Below are positions 13,080 through 25,645 of a stretch of DNA of 64,000 bases, in pieces. Position 1 is the stretch's first letter, and every line of letters begins with the position of its first letter. The DNA lies in NCBI GenBank assembly GCA_002914845.1, contig JXTC01000180.1:483948-547947 (forward strand), given 5' to 3'. Below the pieces are notes generated by a model. That model saw only the letters and a program-made list of their open reading frames with translations. It was not told the origin of the DNA and did no database searches. A program made the position numbers and the translations under genes. Source of the stretch: Trema orientale. Its lineage: Eukaryota > Streptophyta > Magnoliopsida > Rosales > Cannabaceae.

Positions 13080-13191
13080 TATGGACCAATAAATCTCACA
13101 TCCCACCAAACTTAGAGAGGGGAAAAAAAAAAAAAAAACCAACAAATTAGGTTTCACGTTAATTAGGGCAAGTACGACTTATAAGCACAAC

Positions 13192-13704
13192 ATGGAAGAC
13201 CCTCATGACGATAATAGGAGGGACCAAGATCAACAAGAGAAAGGAAAAGAAGATGTGAGGTACCGCGGTGTGCGACGGCGGCCATGGGGGAAGTACGCGG
13301 CCGAGATAAGAGATCCTTCGAGGCAAGGGGCTAGGCTGTGGCTTGGGACGTTTGACACGGCTGAGGAGGCAGCTCGGGCCTATGATAGGGCTGCGTTTAA
13401 CTTTAGAGGTCACCTTGCTATACTTAACTTCCCAAATGAGTATTATTCTAGAGTCATGGGGTCTCCTCCTTATCCTCCTCACATATCATTTTCTGGTAAT
13501 TATGGTGGTTCTTCTTCATCTTCATCTTCTCCTTCTGCTGGCCGTGGTTCGAGTTCTTCACCGAGGAATTTCGAGATGGGAGATTCATCATCTAGGTCAT
13601 CGGCGGCTGCTCACCGCCAAGAAAGGCAAGTTTTCGAGTTCGAATATTTGGATGACAAGGTGTTGGAGGACCTTCTTGATTCCGAAAAGGGGAAGAAGAA
13701 ATGA
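13192..13704 (+). CDS. ERF98-like: Small AP2/ERF transcription factor with C-terminal EDLL motif (ERF095-098 type, group IX)
   Basis: A single-exon gene for a 170-residue nuclear transcription factor. The AP2/ERF DNA-binding domain spans about residues 24-82. It starts at [18 protein letters not shown] and includes the WLGTF and AYDRAA segments. Ala and Asp at the ERF-type positions (A37, D41) favour GCC-box binding over the DREB type. After a Ser-rich linker (about 102-142), residues 148-162 ([15 protein letters not shown]) form the EDLL activation motif known from the Arabidopsis ERF98/TDR1 group. Length fits that group of small ERFs of roughly 130-170 residues. The chosen ATG has A at -3 and G at +4, and no earlier in-frame ATG lies in the leader. 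Members of this group act in ethylene/jasmonate and defence signalling; that role here is inferred. Which of the four Arabidopsis proteins is the closest ortholog cannot be decided. A related gene lies at 35.2-35.6 kb on the other strand. Confidence 0.93.
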   Translation: MEDPHDDNRRDQDQQEKGKEDVRYRGVRRRPWGKYAAEIRDPSRQGARLWLGTFDTAEEAARAYDRAAFNFRGHLAILNFPNEYYSRVMGSPPYPPHISFSGNYGGSSSSSSSPSAGRGSSSSPRNFEMGDSSSRSSAAAHRQERQVFEFEYLDDKVLEDLLDSEKGKKK

Positions 13705-14530
13705 CGAGTAAGGAAAAAAGATGTTTTACTTCCAAGCTTGTTCTGATTTTCGTGTTAGTTTTTGTTTTCCTTTCTTGGTCTTGATTGATCATGGAGTTGG
13801 GTTTTCTTCTTTTTTTTTTTTTTTTCAATTTTGTCTAGTTTTGTTTTTTCTTTTTAAGTGTTCTCTTCTCATATGACATAGATCAACCAAACTACAAATG
13901 AATGTACTTATATATATATATATATATATTAATTAAAAAGGTCATGAATAGTCGTGGTTTCTCTAAAGATAGCCTTTGTAACAACTTCTTATTTAAGTGA
14001 ACTATAACTAAATTTAATTTCTAGGAATAAGAGAGACATTTAATAAACTTTTAGTCGGGCCAAATTTAAGCTATTATATGATGATAATAGGATCAACTAT
14101 CAATGATTTTGATATGTTCTTATCAATTTGTATTGATAATATGTATATTTTGTTTCTTTGGAGGAATTTGTACTTCTATGAAGATTATTTGGGTATCTTC
14201 TCATGAAATTCTTAATTGAAATAATATAATGTGCAGATAATGCTAGAACTTCTCTAAACTTGAATGACACGCCAGGAAAGAGGGAATAATGGTTTATAAG
14301 TCAATTTCAATCTAATTCATTATAAGGCTCATCTCTACCCCCAAGCATTGAACTATTTTTTATCCCCATGATAGATGCGGATAAGTTTTAAAGACTTTTT
14401 GTTTGATAAAAGTTTTTGAGCATTAATTAACTGTTCAAAAAGAGAAATAGAGCTTTTCTGATAATAGGAAGAAAAAAAATGAGAGAAGAAAACAGTACTT
14501 GTTCCCTACCTCTATATATAAATATGGCCA
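13705..14530. other. 3' region of the ERF gene and intergenic DNA
   Basis: T-rich sequence directly after the stop codon probably holds the 3' UTR. No canonical AATAAA signal was found close to the stop. A TA microsatellite lies at about 13,912-13,930. Nothing else was recognised. Confidence 0.45.
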
Positions 14531-14552
14531 TAATGCTATTTTTTTTTTCATA

Positions 14553-14626
14553 TGATCCATATGTTTCTGATGGCATTTTTCTTCTTTGATCCATATGTTT
14601 CTGATGGCATTTTTCTTCTTTTTTCC
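14553..14626. repeat. Direct duplication of about 37 bp
   Basis: Two adjacent copies of a unit starting 'gatccatatgtttctgatgg' and ending 'catttttcttctt' lie head to tail. They are identical or nearly so, which suggests a recent local slippage duplication. Confidence 0.75.
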
Positions 14627-16765
14627 TTTTTTTAAAAAAAAATGAAAATATTAGCATATGTTTCCGAAGGTAACATCTATTACCAAGTGCAAATTAATCG
14701 AAGATAATCGTCTAAAATAAGAGGGAAATATACATATGATATCATAGAAATTGGTCTCCCTTTTGAATCGACCAACATACAAAGTCACAAATTTATTAAT
14801 AAAAGGGAATGCCGCAGAAAGGGAATGAAGGAAATAAAATGTTGGAAAAATGAAATAAAATATGAAAAACCCTCACACATGGGTGAAAAATGAAGGGGAA
14901 GGGCTTTCGTTACTAATGGAGTGCTTGGGTGTATTGAGGTAGAAAAGATGGTAATCTATATAATTATTGTAGAAATTTTTCATATGTAGTGAAATCTTTT
15001 TTAGGTTAGTGGCTTTTTAGAGCAAGTTATTTGGTGCGCTAGAGTTTGGTGGTAATCTACGGAAATTCTTTCTAAGGACATTGGTTTTAAATGAGACCGT
15101 TGTGTCTCTCCAATCTTTATCCTCGCATCAAACTATAAGCGAACTTAATGGATCGAACTCATCCTTGGTCTTAGGAATTTTCTTAGTAGTTTTTCAAGCT
15201 AAAAGAAGTCTTCAACTCTAGTGAGGATTGATGTCGAAAAATTGGAAATATGATTCAATCTAAATTGCATAAGAGTTTGAAGTAGTAGATATTCTCAGAA
15301 ATCTAATATGAGCGATGAGATTGAGAAGATCTTACTACAAATAACATCTAAACGTCTTGAGTTAAATCATTTTTGATTTGGAGAAGAATGTAATTTATTG
15401 GAAGTGTGGATAATCTTGGTACCTAAAAGAAATTGTCAAAAATATAGAACGAGTTTAGTTAAAAGCTCTAAGTTTGATGATGCATCTAGTAAGTTTGATG
15501 ATGATACTGCTAGTCTTCATGGCATGTTACCTGATATTTGAAGTTGCCATCAAGAGGATATATTAGTGGCAAGTTTAGGGTTCATAAGTTTACGAACAAA
15601 CATTGATTTGGCATTGATACAAGGTATATAGTGAATGATGTCGATAGCTGATAAGCTTCTAAGGAAAACCAGATGTGGAAGTCGCACCATAATTTATTTA
15701 GCATGTATTTTCGATATGAGTTAAGATAAAATTCTTAGAATTCGTCAATTCTAAGTATGTACTTATATGATAGAGTCTGATTGTCTTTGAAGACAATGAT
15801 TGTAGCGAAAGATATAATTTATCTATTTTTTTACCCAAGATTAAGATTGTTATAAATTTGGCTTACTAAGATATTTTAAGTTCACATCAGCGAAAATAAA
15901 GGAAAACAGGGATCTGAGTCCTATATAAGAGGATTACTTGGAAACACTTTTCATTTTTTCATTTTCTTTCTTAACTCACCCTTCAAACATATGAGTCATC
16001 ACTTATCTTTTTCGCATTTTTTTTTAATTTTTGTGGTTGAAATTTAAAATTTGGTGTTTTTTTCAATACTTTAATCTGGATCATTTAATTATAATGAAAT
16101 GACAACAATAAATTGGATTTTTAGAAAAAAAAAATCTAATATATTGAATGCTTAATTGAATATAGGATATAGTGAATATAGTGTGTGAGCTTATTTATTA
16201 TTTGCTGAGGTAGAATTTTTTAATTTAATTCTATAAATCAATTTTTTGTACTTCAATTCCATTCCATACTTTATTAATTTTGTTCAGCATTAGATAATTA
16301 AATTTTAAATAAAATTTAATTTGTTTAAAGCTATTTAAATTAAATATCAGCTAGAACACATTCTAAAATTATGTACTACATGAGTTGGATTTTTTTTTTT
16401 TTTAAAAAAAAAATCCAATTCTATTGAATGATTGCTAATATTTTGATGATTATTCAATTAGATAATTAAATTCGAAATAAAATTAACCTATATTAAAGCC
16501 AATTAAAATTTAAAATAAGTAACAAAAACACATTATTAATTATTTTTTTTTAAAAAGAGAGTGTTCTACAGCAAAGAAAAAAAAACCTAAGTAATTACAT
16601 TTTAAAAAATAACTCGCACTAAAGTAATTATATAAAAACATCAATTAAAAATGTAAGGAAAGTTTCGAAGTAAATTGTATACAAAATTGAATATATATTA
16701 TTATAGGTAATTCAAAATTTAAAAAACTTTAAACAACTAACAAAATCACATCCTATACTTATCCC

Positions 16766-16768
<3 letters not shown>
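14627..16768. other. Intergenic DNA without recognised genes
   Basis: From 14.9 to 15.9 kb the sequence is less A/T-monotonous and might be an old decayed gene or transposon, but all frames are interrupted and no motif was recognised. The rest is AT-rich low-complexity sequence. Confidence 0.45.

Positions 16769-16799
<31 letters not shown>
16769..16799. repeat. (GA)n microsatellite
   Basis: An uninterrupted AG dinucleotide run of about 15 units. This is a direct observation; such runs are normally length-polymorphic. Confidence 0.9.
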
Positions 16800-16801
<2 letters not shown>

Positions 16802-17234
16802 GTTATAAAATGACTTTGTATTTCAATATTTTTCACAAAACCCCCTTGAATTTGATTTTTTTTACAAAGCTTGGTAATTTGATTAATTTTGAAATCTAAC
16901 TTTCTCATATAAGATAAATTAGAAAAATTAATGTGAAATGATAAAACTATCCTTAGTAGATGAGAGATTACAAATAATTATTTAGAAACTATTTTATCAC
17001 TTATGAGGTCATTTGAAAAATCAAAATATTGTTTTGAAACTGGCACAAACAATTCTTTATTTTAAATCAAAATATACTATTTTTAAAAGGTAATTTTGTC
17101 ATTTCAATCAATTTTTATAATTTTAATGATATGGGGATGTTGAATTTCAAAAGTAGTCAAAGGAGTTTTCCCATCTAAAAAGTAAGGTGTTTCATAAAAA
17201 TATTATGAGATACAAGGTTATTTTATGAGGCTTT
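16802..17234. mobile_element. Foldback element (MITE-like, about 430 bp)
   Basis: The left arm with 'ataaaatgactttgtatttc' pairs with the right arm, whose inverse reads 'ataaaataaccttgtatctc'. The arms extend over more than 60 bp with mismatches. The left edge abuts the GA microsatellite. Non-coding, superfamily unassigned. Confidence 0.5.
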
Positions 17235-19600
17235 CTCCCAAGAAAATAATGGTAATCAAATTTCATAAAAAATTTAATTTATTTTAACTCAAATAAAATA
17301 AAATATGAAAAATGAAGAAACAAAAAAGTAAAAGAAAAAGATTATAATTTCGGATATACTAAGTTGGAATCTTTTTTCAATTTTACATTTCTTAAAAATG
17401 AATTTCCTTGCCAATTTCTTTTTTTTTTTTTTTTTGGGAAACTGAGATTTCTTAAAAGAATTTAATAAGAGTTAATTTGCTATTGTTGGTCATTTTTGAA
17501 TTTATCAAATATAGGATGAATTAGCAAAAAAGTAATGTTGATGGAGCCACCCTTTTTTATGTATTTGTTTTCCAAATAAGATAAATGTGTTGATCTATGT
17601 TATTAATGGGTTGAATTGGTTGGTAGGCAATCATCAATTTTCCATTGAGGCAAGTTATGAACCTTCGAATAATATGATATATATTTTTTTTGTGGTGACG
17701 GAAAAATGCTTTCATTAACAACAAAAAGATAGTATAAGACCTATCAAAGGACATTCAGGTACAAAGCAAATATCCGTAATAAACAAATTAAAATCAAAGA
17801 AGGAATTTTGTGCACTAGGATCCTTAAAAAATTGAGCCGAAATAACGAGACTCATATGAATCACCGACGTTGTTCTCCACTCATTCTCTGTTATTGATGT
17901 CTCTCGCTTCAAAACTAAATAGCATTAGAAGACAATTACTATTTACGTAAACTATGTAGCTCTGAGTCAGAAATGATACAAATCTAGATGAAAACTATAC
18001 TAAAAGAATCAAAATATAAGATTCACTTAAAACTACCATAGATCTAGATCTAAGTAGACTAAAATGACAAAAAAATAAAAAAGAAACCCACAAATACCGC
18101 ATATCAAGATTTAAGTAAATTAAAACTACTACTGAACTAGATCTAGGTGGAATTCTACTTCCTAAATGGAAGGATTATCAAAGACCAAAAAAAAAAGAAA
18201 AAACGCCACTGGAGAGAAATATCAAAAAGATCTCCCTCCTCGGCAGATTAGAAAAAGAAGAAAAAGATTCTTACCGTTTAGAAGAAGAAGAAGAAAAAAA
18301 AAAAAAAAGAAAGGGAAGAAAAAATAAGTTCAAAGAATATGATTTTGTATAAAAGTACAAAGGTACAAAATTTCTAATCATTATCGCAAAGCTATACAAA
18401 GGTCATTTAGATTATTATTCATAGCTTGATAATAATATTGTCAATAAAATCCAAACTGAGCAAACCAATTATGATTTACACATGATCATTATTGCATCTG
18501 AAATCAAGCTATATATAATGGTTCTTTTCCACTTCCAAGTTGTAGTACGATATTTCTTCTAGTTTCTTAAATTTTCAAGAACATATATATATTGCTAAAT
18601 CAATGCTTAAGTTAAATGAAAATTAAATTTTAGTTGAGAAACATAATCATTTATTGTAGTTATTGATTTGTGTAAAATGCGATATGCCGCCCTTGTGATA
18701 AACGTTAAATATCTTCCTTTTATTTACTTCCTTCTATATTGAGGTTGCCTAAATATCATATGGCCTTATTTTTTCTGAATGTCATTTTAACTAATAAGTA
18801 AGTTATTCAATCTATTTCAGGGGGAAAAAAAAGTAAGTTATTCAGTCGGTTGTAAGTAAAGGGGGGAAAACAACTAAAAATGGTGGTAAAAAACTACGCT
18901 TAATCGGATTTTTTTCATTCTTTCTTAAAAGTAAAATAAAGAGAAGATGTAGTCTACTTTTATGTAAAGAAAAATATTTGAGATTCTGTGTTATTATTAT
19001 TCTCAAATTACGAGAATTTATTAAGATATTATAAAATCCTAAAATCCTACCAGTAGGATAGAAATTAAAAATAATAATCTTAAAATCCATCCTTTATTTG
19101 GTGGGAAGGCTGCAAAAGTAAACGCAACAATTAGAAGCATTTACAGTTAAAATTTTGAACTTCTTCTAATTTAAAATTTTTTAATTTAATACCATAGGGG
19201 AAAAAAAGCATAGAGGTATGCGTGCCCACTTTATCGGTGGAGTGCTTTATGGATTGCGTGGTATGGATGTTATTGTTAAATGTTACATGAACAACCAAAA
19301 TATTAATCAACACCGCGCCAGAGCTTATGGTAAAATTAATGTAATATAGCAGATCAAATATTTTGTTTGTCTTCTTATGGTTCATTTATGTGTTTAATAA
19401 TGGGCAAGCGTTCTCTTAAAAGTAACATGTAGTATTCCAGATTCCATCCGTATAAAAAGTATGTTTCATTCTTTGTTGATTAGTTCTACTAGTCAAATTT
19501 CCCTTTCAATTAGGGATTTGTCAAAAATAAAAAACAAAAGTACTAACCTTGCAGATTGGGCCTCCTCCCTCGTCAGGGCCAGACCATTTACATATTAAAC
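17235..19600. other. Intergenic DNA, possible retroelement debris at 17.7-18.3 kb
   Basis: No gene was recognised. From about 17,685 a T-run is followed by sequence with short minus-strand open frames and an A-rich end at about 18,290-18,310. This could be a truncated retroelement or processed sequence, but no reverse transcriptase motif was seen, so it is left unassigned. Confidence 0.35.
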
Positions 19601-20005
19601 TCGGGAAAATTCCTAAATACCCGCTTTTAAAATTATATTTTCGTAAATACCTAATTTTTATTTTTATTTCATAAATACCCGTTTCCATACCTTTTTGGGA
19701 AAAATGTAGACCACCACTGTTTTACACATGAAATGTTTTATGTATTAAATGTATACCGTGGTCTACATTTCATGAATAAAAATTACACAAAAAATTGATA
19801 CATATTTTAAAATGTGTACCGTTCATATTTTACACATGAAATGTGTACCTCATGGATAAAATTTACATTGTAATTGTGGACTACTCATATTTTGCATATG
19901 AAATGTGGACCATAAAAATGGGTATTTTGTAAAAAGAAAATTAAAAACAGGTATTTTTGAAATAAGTTTTAAAAAACGGGTATGAGGCATAATTTTCACA
20001 TTAAA
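19601..20005. mobile_element. Foldback element with internal repeats (about 400 bp)
   Basis: The left arm has 'cctaaatacccgcttttaa' and 'taaatacccg', and the right arm has the inverse ('aaacgggtatgaggc', 'aacaggtatttttg'). The centre repeats 'tttacacatgaaatg' and 'gcatatgaaatgtggacc'-like units several times. The structure suggests a MITE with a small internal tandem expansion. Confidence 0.5.
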
Positions 20006-20339
20006 CTTATGTTTACGATTTGGAAAAAGAGAACACCATCTTAGATATGTGTAGTACCAATCCATTACTCTCAAGGAAACTTGTTAAAAAGACTCAATAG
20101 CTGAGCATATCACCCAATAATCATACAATTTTAGGCAAAAACACATCCGACTAAATTGGTGAATACGATAAAGAAAGACAGTGTACAAGAACTCTTTTAT
20201 TGGTGCATCTAGAGAAGTTTATAATTCTTGTGAACCTTAATTATAGAAGTTCTTATTATAACGATGTCTCACTATTACAGAACAATTATTCCACGTTGTT
20301 TATAGGGTGACGTAGTAAAAATACCATGTCATTCTATAA

Positions 20340-20560
20340 ACTGCGTGGAGGCCAGTGACATGGTAGCTCTACATCATATCACATCGCTTATAAAGGACTA
20401 CCATGTCGCTTTCTAAAGTGATGTAGTATAATGGACTACCATGTCGCTTTCTACAGAAGTGTCGTAGTAGGTCAGATAACTGCAAAAAAACGACAGTTAA
20501 TATTGGCCTACTATGTCGCTTCTGGGAGACTTCAACGTCGCTTTCTGGGGGAACGACATG
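20340..20560. repeat. Left subterminal repeats of the CACTA element
   Basis: Several copies of a word of the form 'accatgtcgctttcta' occur here (near 20,400, 20,440, 20,510 and 20,535), with diverged neighbours. In CACTA elements, arrays like this bind the element-encoded DNA-binding protein (TnpA in En/Spm). The binding role here is inferred. Confidence 0.6.
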
Positions 20561-23500
20561 ATAAACCCTCCGTTTTCAGGTTATTTTTTACCACACGTAT
20601 AGGTTTACCACCACCTATAACTTTAGTTTCACCATCTTGAGCATAGCGAGTCTCGAGAACACCAATTGTCTCTGCACTAGCAATGTATTCTGAACAAAAT
20701 TCAATAGCTTCTTCGATTATGTAACACTCTACGATACATACTTTTAGATGGTATCGATTTCTCACGTACCCTTTTAATATTTTTATTAATCTTTTGAATG
20801 GATATATCCACCTCATATAAACTGGGTCACCCAATATAACTTCTCTAACTAAATGTACCGTTAAATGTATCATTATATCAAATAAGGAAGGAGGAAAATA
20901 TTGCTCTAACAAACATAGGAGAATGACAATTTCTTCTTGTAAAGTATCTAACTTTGAAGCATCCACTATTTTTTTACAGATTATATTGAAGAAGAAACAC
21001 AATCTTGTGATAGCATATCTTACATACTTTTGTAGAATTGAATGAATCGCAATTAGGAGTTATTGTTGCATTAATGCATGACAATTATACGACTTGAGTC
21101 CAATTATTCTTATGTCCTTCATTGAACCCAAATTACGAATATTTGACTAATATCGTTCCGGCACCCTAATGTTTACCAAGTACTCACACATTTTACGTCT
21201 CTCTTTCTTATTCACATTGAAACAAGCTGGAGGTAGATATAACCCTTTATCACTCATTACTGTAGCTAACTCTTTCCTTAATCGTATTTCTTAAAGATTT
21301 AAATGGGAGGCAATCTCATCTTCGTTTTTCAAGGATGTTAAGGAGATTAGTCCCGATAATACTATCACAAATATTTTTTTCTATATGCATCACATCCAAA
21401 TTATGTCTCAACAACAAAAATTTTCAATACTCCAATTAAAAAAATCGACTTTTTTGTTTTCTAATATTCATCTCGCTTTTCTGCCTCATTATTTTTCTTT
21501 TTGCCTTCTTTTCTTTTCCCTTTTTTCCTCTCTTTGTCTATTTGTTCATTATCATGATTTTATTTTCCATACTGAATATTAAGTTTACGAATTTTATTAA
21601 AAATTACTTCATCACTCAATAGTTCTGAGGCAACACTAAATTCTTTTTCACCATTAAACACTATTGAGTATTTTCGAAATCAGTGGTTTAAAGGTAAAAA
21701 TAGTCGGTGACCCATGTACGCTTCTTTCTTCCCAATCCACAATCTTATGGCATAGGTGTTCTCATTACAAATAGTGTTGGGATATTTACCCTAAAAAGCA
21801 GATTTTCAATTTTACCCTTTTTAGTGTAAACAACTTTCTCTTATGTGTAATTATGATATTTGCTAAATCAAACTGTCTCTGTTGAGTAGTTTATTTATCT
21901 GAAACAGATTCCATGACTTTATTTGTATATAAAGAAACAAACATGATTAAGTGTTAATTGTGGGAAGACTTGTTTCTTTATCAAAGTCTAAATAAATTAG
22001 TTCACAATCTGTAAATAAAGATAAAATACTTTATTTACTAAAGATTGTAGTGTTTGTTTATCTCAATGGGAATGATATATTTCAAATCATTGAAGTGTCT
22101 GACTTCTGATAGAAATCCTAGTACAACATAAATAAGTTATGTGTATTGAACTGGACTAGGTAATATAAAGAATTGGAGTGCCATAACTCAACTCTTATAT
22201 TACCATAAACTAGCTCTTAGCATGTAGATCTTAATCATTGATATTTGATTGGACTTGCTTTCATGGGTTGTAGCCTTTTGATTTGTTAAAAGACTAACCT
22301 CTATGAAATTAGAGGTGAACTCTGGCATATTGGAAGTTATGATTTATGAATTGATGGGAACACCAAATAGTTAAGGTGGATCTATTAGGTCCATTGTCTA
22401 ACTCAATAAAGCTCATTAATTGGTTGGTTGTATTTGTGAAATTAGTTTCATGAAACTGTGTAAAATAATGATTCTACACAGAAGTTGGTATTTTTATAAA
22501 TAAGTTACATGAGTTGGACATATTTATAAAAATACACCTAAAGTACAAATTGGAGAATAAGCCCAATTCTAGTTGGACTAGGGCTAGTAGTTTTTGGCCT
22601 CATATATATAAGATATATGAGAGAAAAAACTACACAGTATCACATAGTGTCACACATATACCAAGGGAGAGAGAGAGGAGAATTTTGGCCACCTTAGGCT
22701 TGAGAGGAGAGAAAAAAGTTTCCTACCATCTCACAGTCTCATCTCACGTCCCGGTGTTCCAAAAGATCACGAAGGTGTTCTTGATCATTCTCCAACGAAG
22801 GATTCAACTTGGTGCCCACTCACCTTATCAACCAAGAGCAAGAGCATAGACAAAAAGATCTAGGGTTGGAGATTTGAACACCATTAACAAGGAGATTAAG
22901 AAGGAGCACGCTACAAGAGGTAAACCCTAACCTCATCTCTAGGGCTTTGTATTTAGATTTGATTTATGTTACACATGATCCTGTATATGATGTATGCATG
23001 TTCTATGGTTATGAAAACTGTTTTCATGTAAAAAAATTTTAGAACCTAAATCCGCTAATTTTTCCGCTGCACTCATGATATGATCATGTATTTTTCATAT
23101 TTGCATGCATGCATATTTTTCCTAAGTGTTAGGTCAATTAACCTACAAATAGGACATACTTTATAGCTTTTTACACGATCCAAGACAAGTTTTCATAAGC
23201 AAGAAAATCGCTGATTGTCCACAATAGAATAGCTCGTAGTATAAAGTTCTCATTTTTGAAGAAATCATTGCATTCAACCCCATCCCATGAAGATTTCAAA
23301 TCATCCAATAAGGGCGCCAAATAGGCATCAATATCATTACCAAGTTTTTTATCTCCCGATATTAGTAATATCAATATTGTAAATCTCATTTTCATACAAA
23401 ACCGAGGAAGATTGTAATTAGCAAGAATTACCGGCCAACAACTGTAATTAGAAATTAGTGAACTATGAGGGTTAATGCAATTCGCAGAAACACCAAGACG

Positions 23501-24401
23501 AAGGTTTCTAGGATCTTCTCTAATTTTTGACAATATTTCATCCACCCTCTTCTAAACTGATGAATCTGTAGGATGCCGAAGCTTGCCATCCTTTATCATT
23601 CGTTTCTCATACCATATTAATCATTTTGCACGATTAGGATTGCGAAATAAACGTTTAAATATTGATATTGCAGGAATATATCATAATACTTTAGCCGGTA
23701 TCCCAACATTCTCTTCTTTACTATTTTTTTTTTTGTGTTTCTATCTTGAACGTTGGCATTTAGGACAAGATTTAGCTTCAGCATATTCTTTTCGGTACAA
23801 GATGCAATCATTTAGACGTGCATATATCTCTTCAAACTTCATGCCTAAGATACACAATAATTTTTTGGCATCATATGTAGACGAAGGAACATTATTATTG
23901 TCTGGAAGAAATTTCTCCTAAAAATTCAAGAAACTGAGAAAAACTAGAGTCACTCCAGCCATTCCTCACTTTTAAATTTAAAATTTTAACTAAGAAAGAC
24001 GATTTTGTGACTTTGAAGTAGAAAAAAGAGAGCTTTCAGCATCTTCTAATAATTTTATGAATTCTTCTGAACAATCAACAAAACGTTTTTTTGGCGTCAA
24101 TAACCATATTAACTAGGTGATCATCTTCGACATCAAAAGAAACATCTTCTATACGAGCCATTTTGTGAGAAACATATTCACTTGGTAATTTTTCGCCATG
24201 CCATATCCACCTTTTATAGGACTTGTCTATCCTATTCATACACAAATATCCTCTTATATCACCAAGTGTAATTTTTTATATGTTATCACACTTAATACAT
24301 GGACAAGACATCATATTGGGATCAAGACCATTTTTGATAGCAAATTTAAAAAAATATTCAACTCTATCCTCGTACTCTTTTGTTAGTCTACTCTTCGTCA
24401 T
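20532..24401 (-). pseudogene. CACTA transposase (tnp2 family) pseudogene, split by a solo LTR
   Basis: Read on the minus strand, three family regions follow in the right order. First is a transposase-associated segment from about 24,401, with a CPCIKC motif and WIWHGE. Second is the tnp2 core, about 23,930-23,153, including PRNLRLGVSAN, SCWPVILANYNLP and LLWTISDF. This continues after the insertion at about 21,774-21,590 with the segment YMGHRLFLP. Third is a DUF4218-like region at 21,200-20,600, with FFNIICKKI, HLTVHLVREVILGDPVYMRW and ECYIIEEAIEFCSEY. Several in-frame stops and frameshifts break it, and the solo LTR at 21,775-23,147 divides the tnp2 core. The product would have cut and joined the element ends; it cannot be made from this copy. 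Confidence 0.85.
21775..23147 (+). mobile_element. Solo LTR inside the CACTA transposase pseudogene
   Basis: This 1,373-bp block begins TGTTGGGATA and ends CCTACA. It is flanked by a perfect 5-bp direct repeat aatag at 21,770-21,774 and 23,148-23,152, as expected for LTR-retrotransposon integration. No retroviral-type genes lie inside. A TATA-like 'tatatataagatatatgag' occurs near 22,605, followed by leader-like sequence, which suggests plus orientation. Removing it rejoins the transposase reading. It most likely formed by recombination between the two LTRs of a full element. Superfamily (copia or gypsy) cannot be told from the LTR alone. Confidence 0.82.
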
Positions 24402-25440
24402 CCAATTTCTATCCTTCTTAAAATAATTAGACAGAATTTCCCCTTATAAATGGCCCTAAACACTCTCTGCAAATAAACCAATCTAAACACCATAACCAAG
24501 TGGAGCACATATACTATCTTTTCTCAATCATTTTCGATGTCAATACTAACATAGTCATACTAACATAATCATAATCAAAGTACTAATATTTCATACAAGC
24601 ATTCATCTACTAACCATGCATCTAAATGATATAATAGTCTCTAATTTCACATCAATTAAGTACATTATAATTGCATTAACCATATTCAAGAGTTTTAACT
24701 CAAACATACATAAAATATATACTAACTTAAAACCTAATACATATTCTACTAACCAAGCATTGAAATTTTATATCATTATCTAAATTGATAATTATCTAGC
24801 AAATTATTATCAAATTCAATCATTAGAATTACAATAGCCATACTAAACAACGTTATAAATATTACTCATTACTAGTATAATGAACTAATTATAACCGTAA
24901 TGTATATAGTAAAATTTTCACATACATTGTACAAACTCCGCTCATATAATAATTGCTAGTAAAAATGAACTAATTTAAACCCTAAAATTATCATTTAAAC
25001 TAACTAAAAAATAAATTTAAATAATTTGGATAAAATAAGAAAATTAAAAAAGTACCTAAATTACTCAAAATATTCTATTTGGAGCAAAAATTAATGTAGA
25101 ATCCGCAATGCCTAATCAAGAACGAACTTAATACACATGAAAAATAAAAAAATCACATATTTGTCGGATTTTACAGCGATGAGCCGAGAAACATTCAAAC
25201 GGTCCTAGAATGAAATAAAGCTAGAAAAACTTACAGATCAAAGAAAATAATCCAATAAAAGTGTTAGGTTCGTTGAAAGGAAGAAAAAGTACCAAAAATC
25301 ACCCAAAATGGTGGTGATTTGGAGGCAAAATCGGAGGTTAGCGACGAATAGGTTTTTTCGTGCTCTCGGGTTGGACGGAGAAGAAGAAGAATAATGGTGA
25401 ATGATTGGACCAAGCTCGACCCCCAGCTGGTTTTATTTCC
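24402..25440. other. Non-coding 5' part of the CACTA element
   Basis: AT-rich DNA upstream of the minus-strand transposase start, probably leader, promoter or intron sequence of the element. From 25,260 to 25,430 the base composition rises in G and there is a short GA-rich stretch. No second gene such as a tnpA-like factor was recognised. Confidence 0.4.
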
Positions 25441-25645
25441 TACAATGTCGCCTTTGTGGAAGCAACGTGGTACATGTCAAAACGACATGCCATATCGCTC
25501 TCTAGAAGCAACGTGATATGCCACTCTACCATGTCGCCTTTTTCAAAAGCGATGTGGTTTCTGGCCCTGTCATGTCGCTTCTGAATGACATGACTTGTGT
25601 GTGAGGAAAAGCGACGTGGTTTACGTGATATGGTATGTAGCTTTT
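25440..25645. repeat. Right subterminal repeats of the CACTA element
   Basis: Words such as 'acaatgtcgcctttgtgg', 'taccatgtcgccttttt' and 'gtcatgtcgcttctgaatg', and inverse forms such as 'agcgatgtgg' and 'agcgacgtgg', are clustered here. They match the left subterminal words, which supports one element spanning both ends. Confidence 0.6.

Noticed and set aside
13159-13482. 107-residue open frame on the minus strand over the first ERF gene
   Set aside because: It is the antisense shadow of the AP2-coding sequence and has no domain of its own.
13343-13711. 122-residue plus-strand frame overlapping the first ERF gene
   Set aside because: Alternative frame of the same exon with Leu-rich, non-homologous content.
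20431-20640. 69-residue plus-strand frame
   Set aside because: It lies over the CACTA left subterminal repeats and the C-terminal transposase antisense strand.
22514-22849. 111-residue frame considered as a gene
   Set aside because: It lies wholly inside the solo LTR, in its probable leader region, and has no domain.
23583-23921. 112-residue plus-strand frame
   Set aside because: It is antisense to the tnp2-type transposase region, which reads better on the minus strand.
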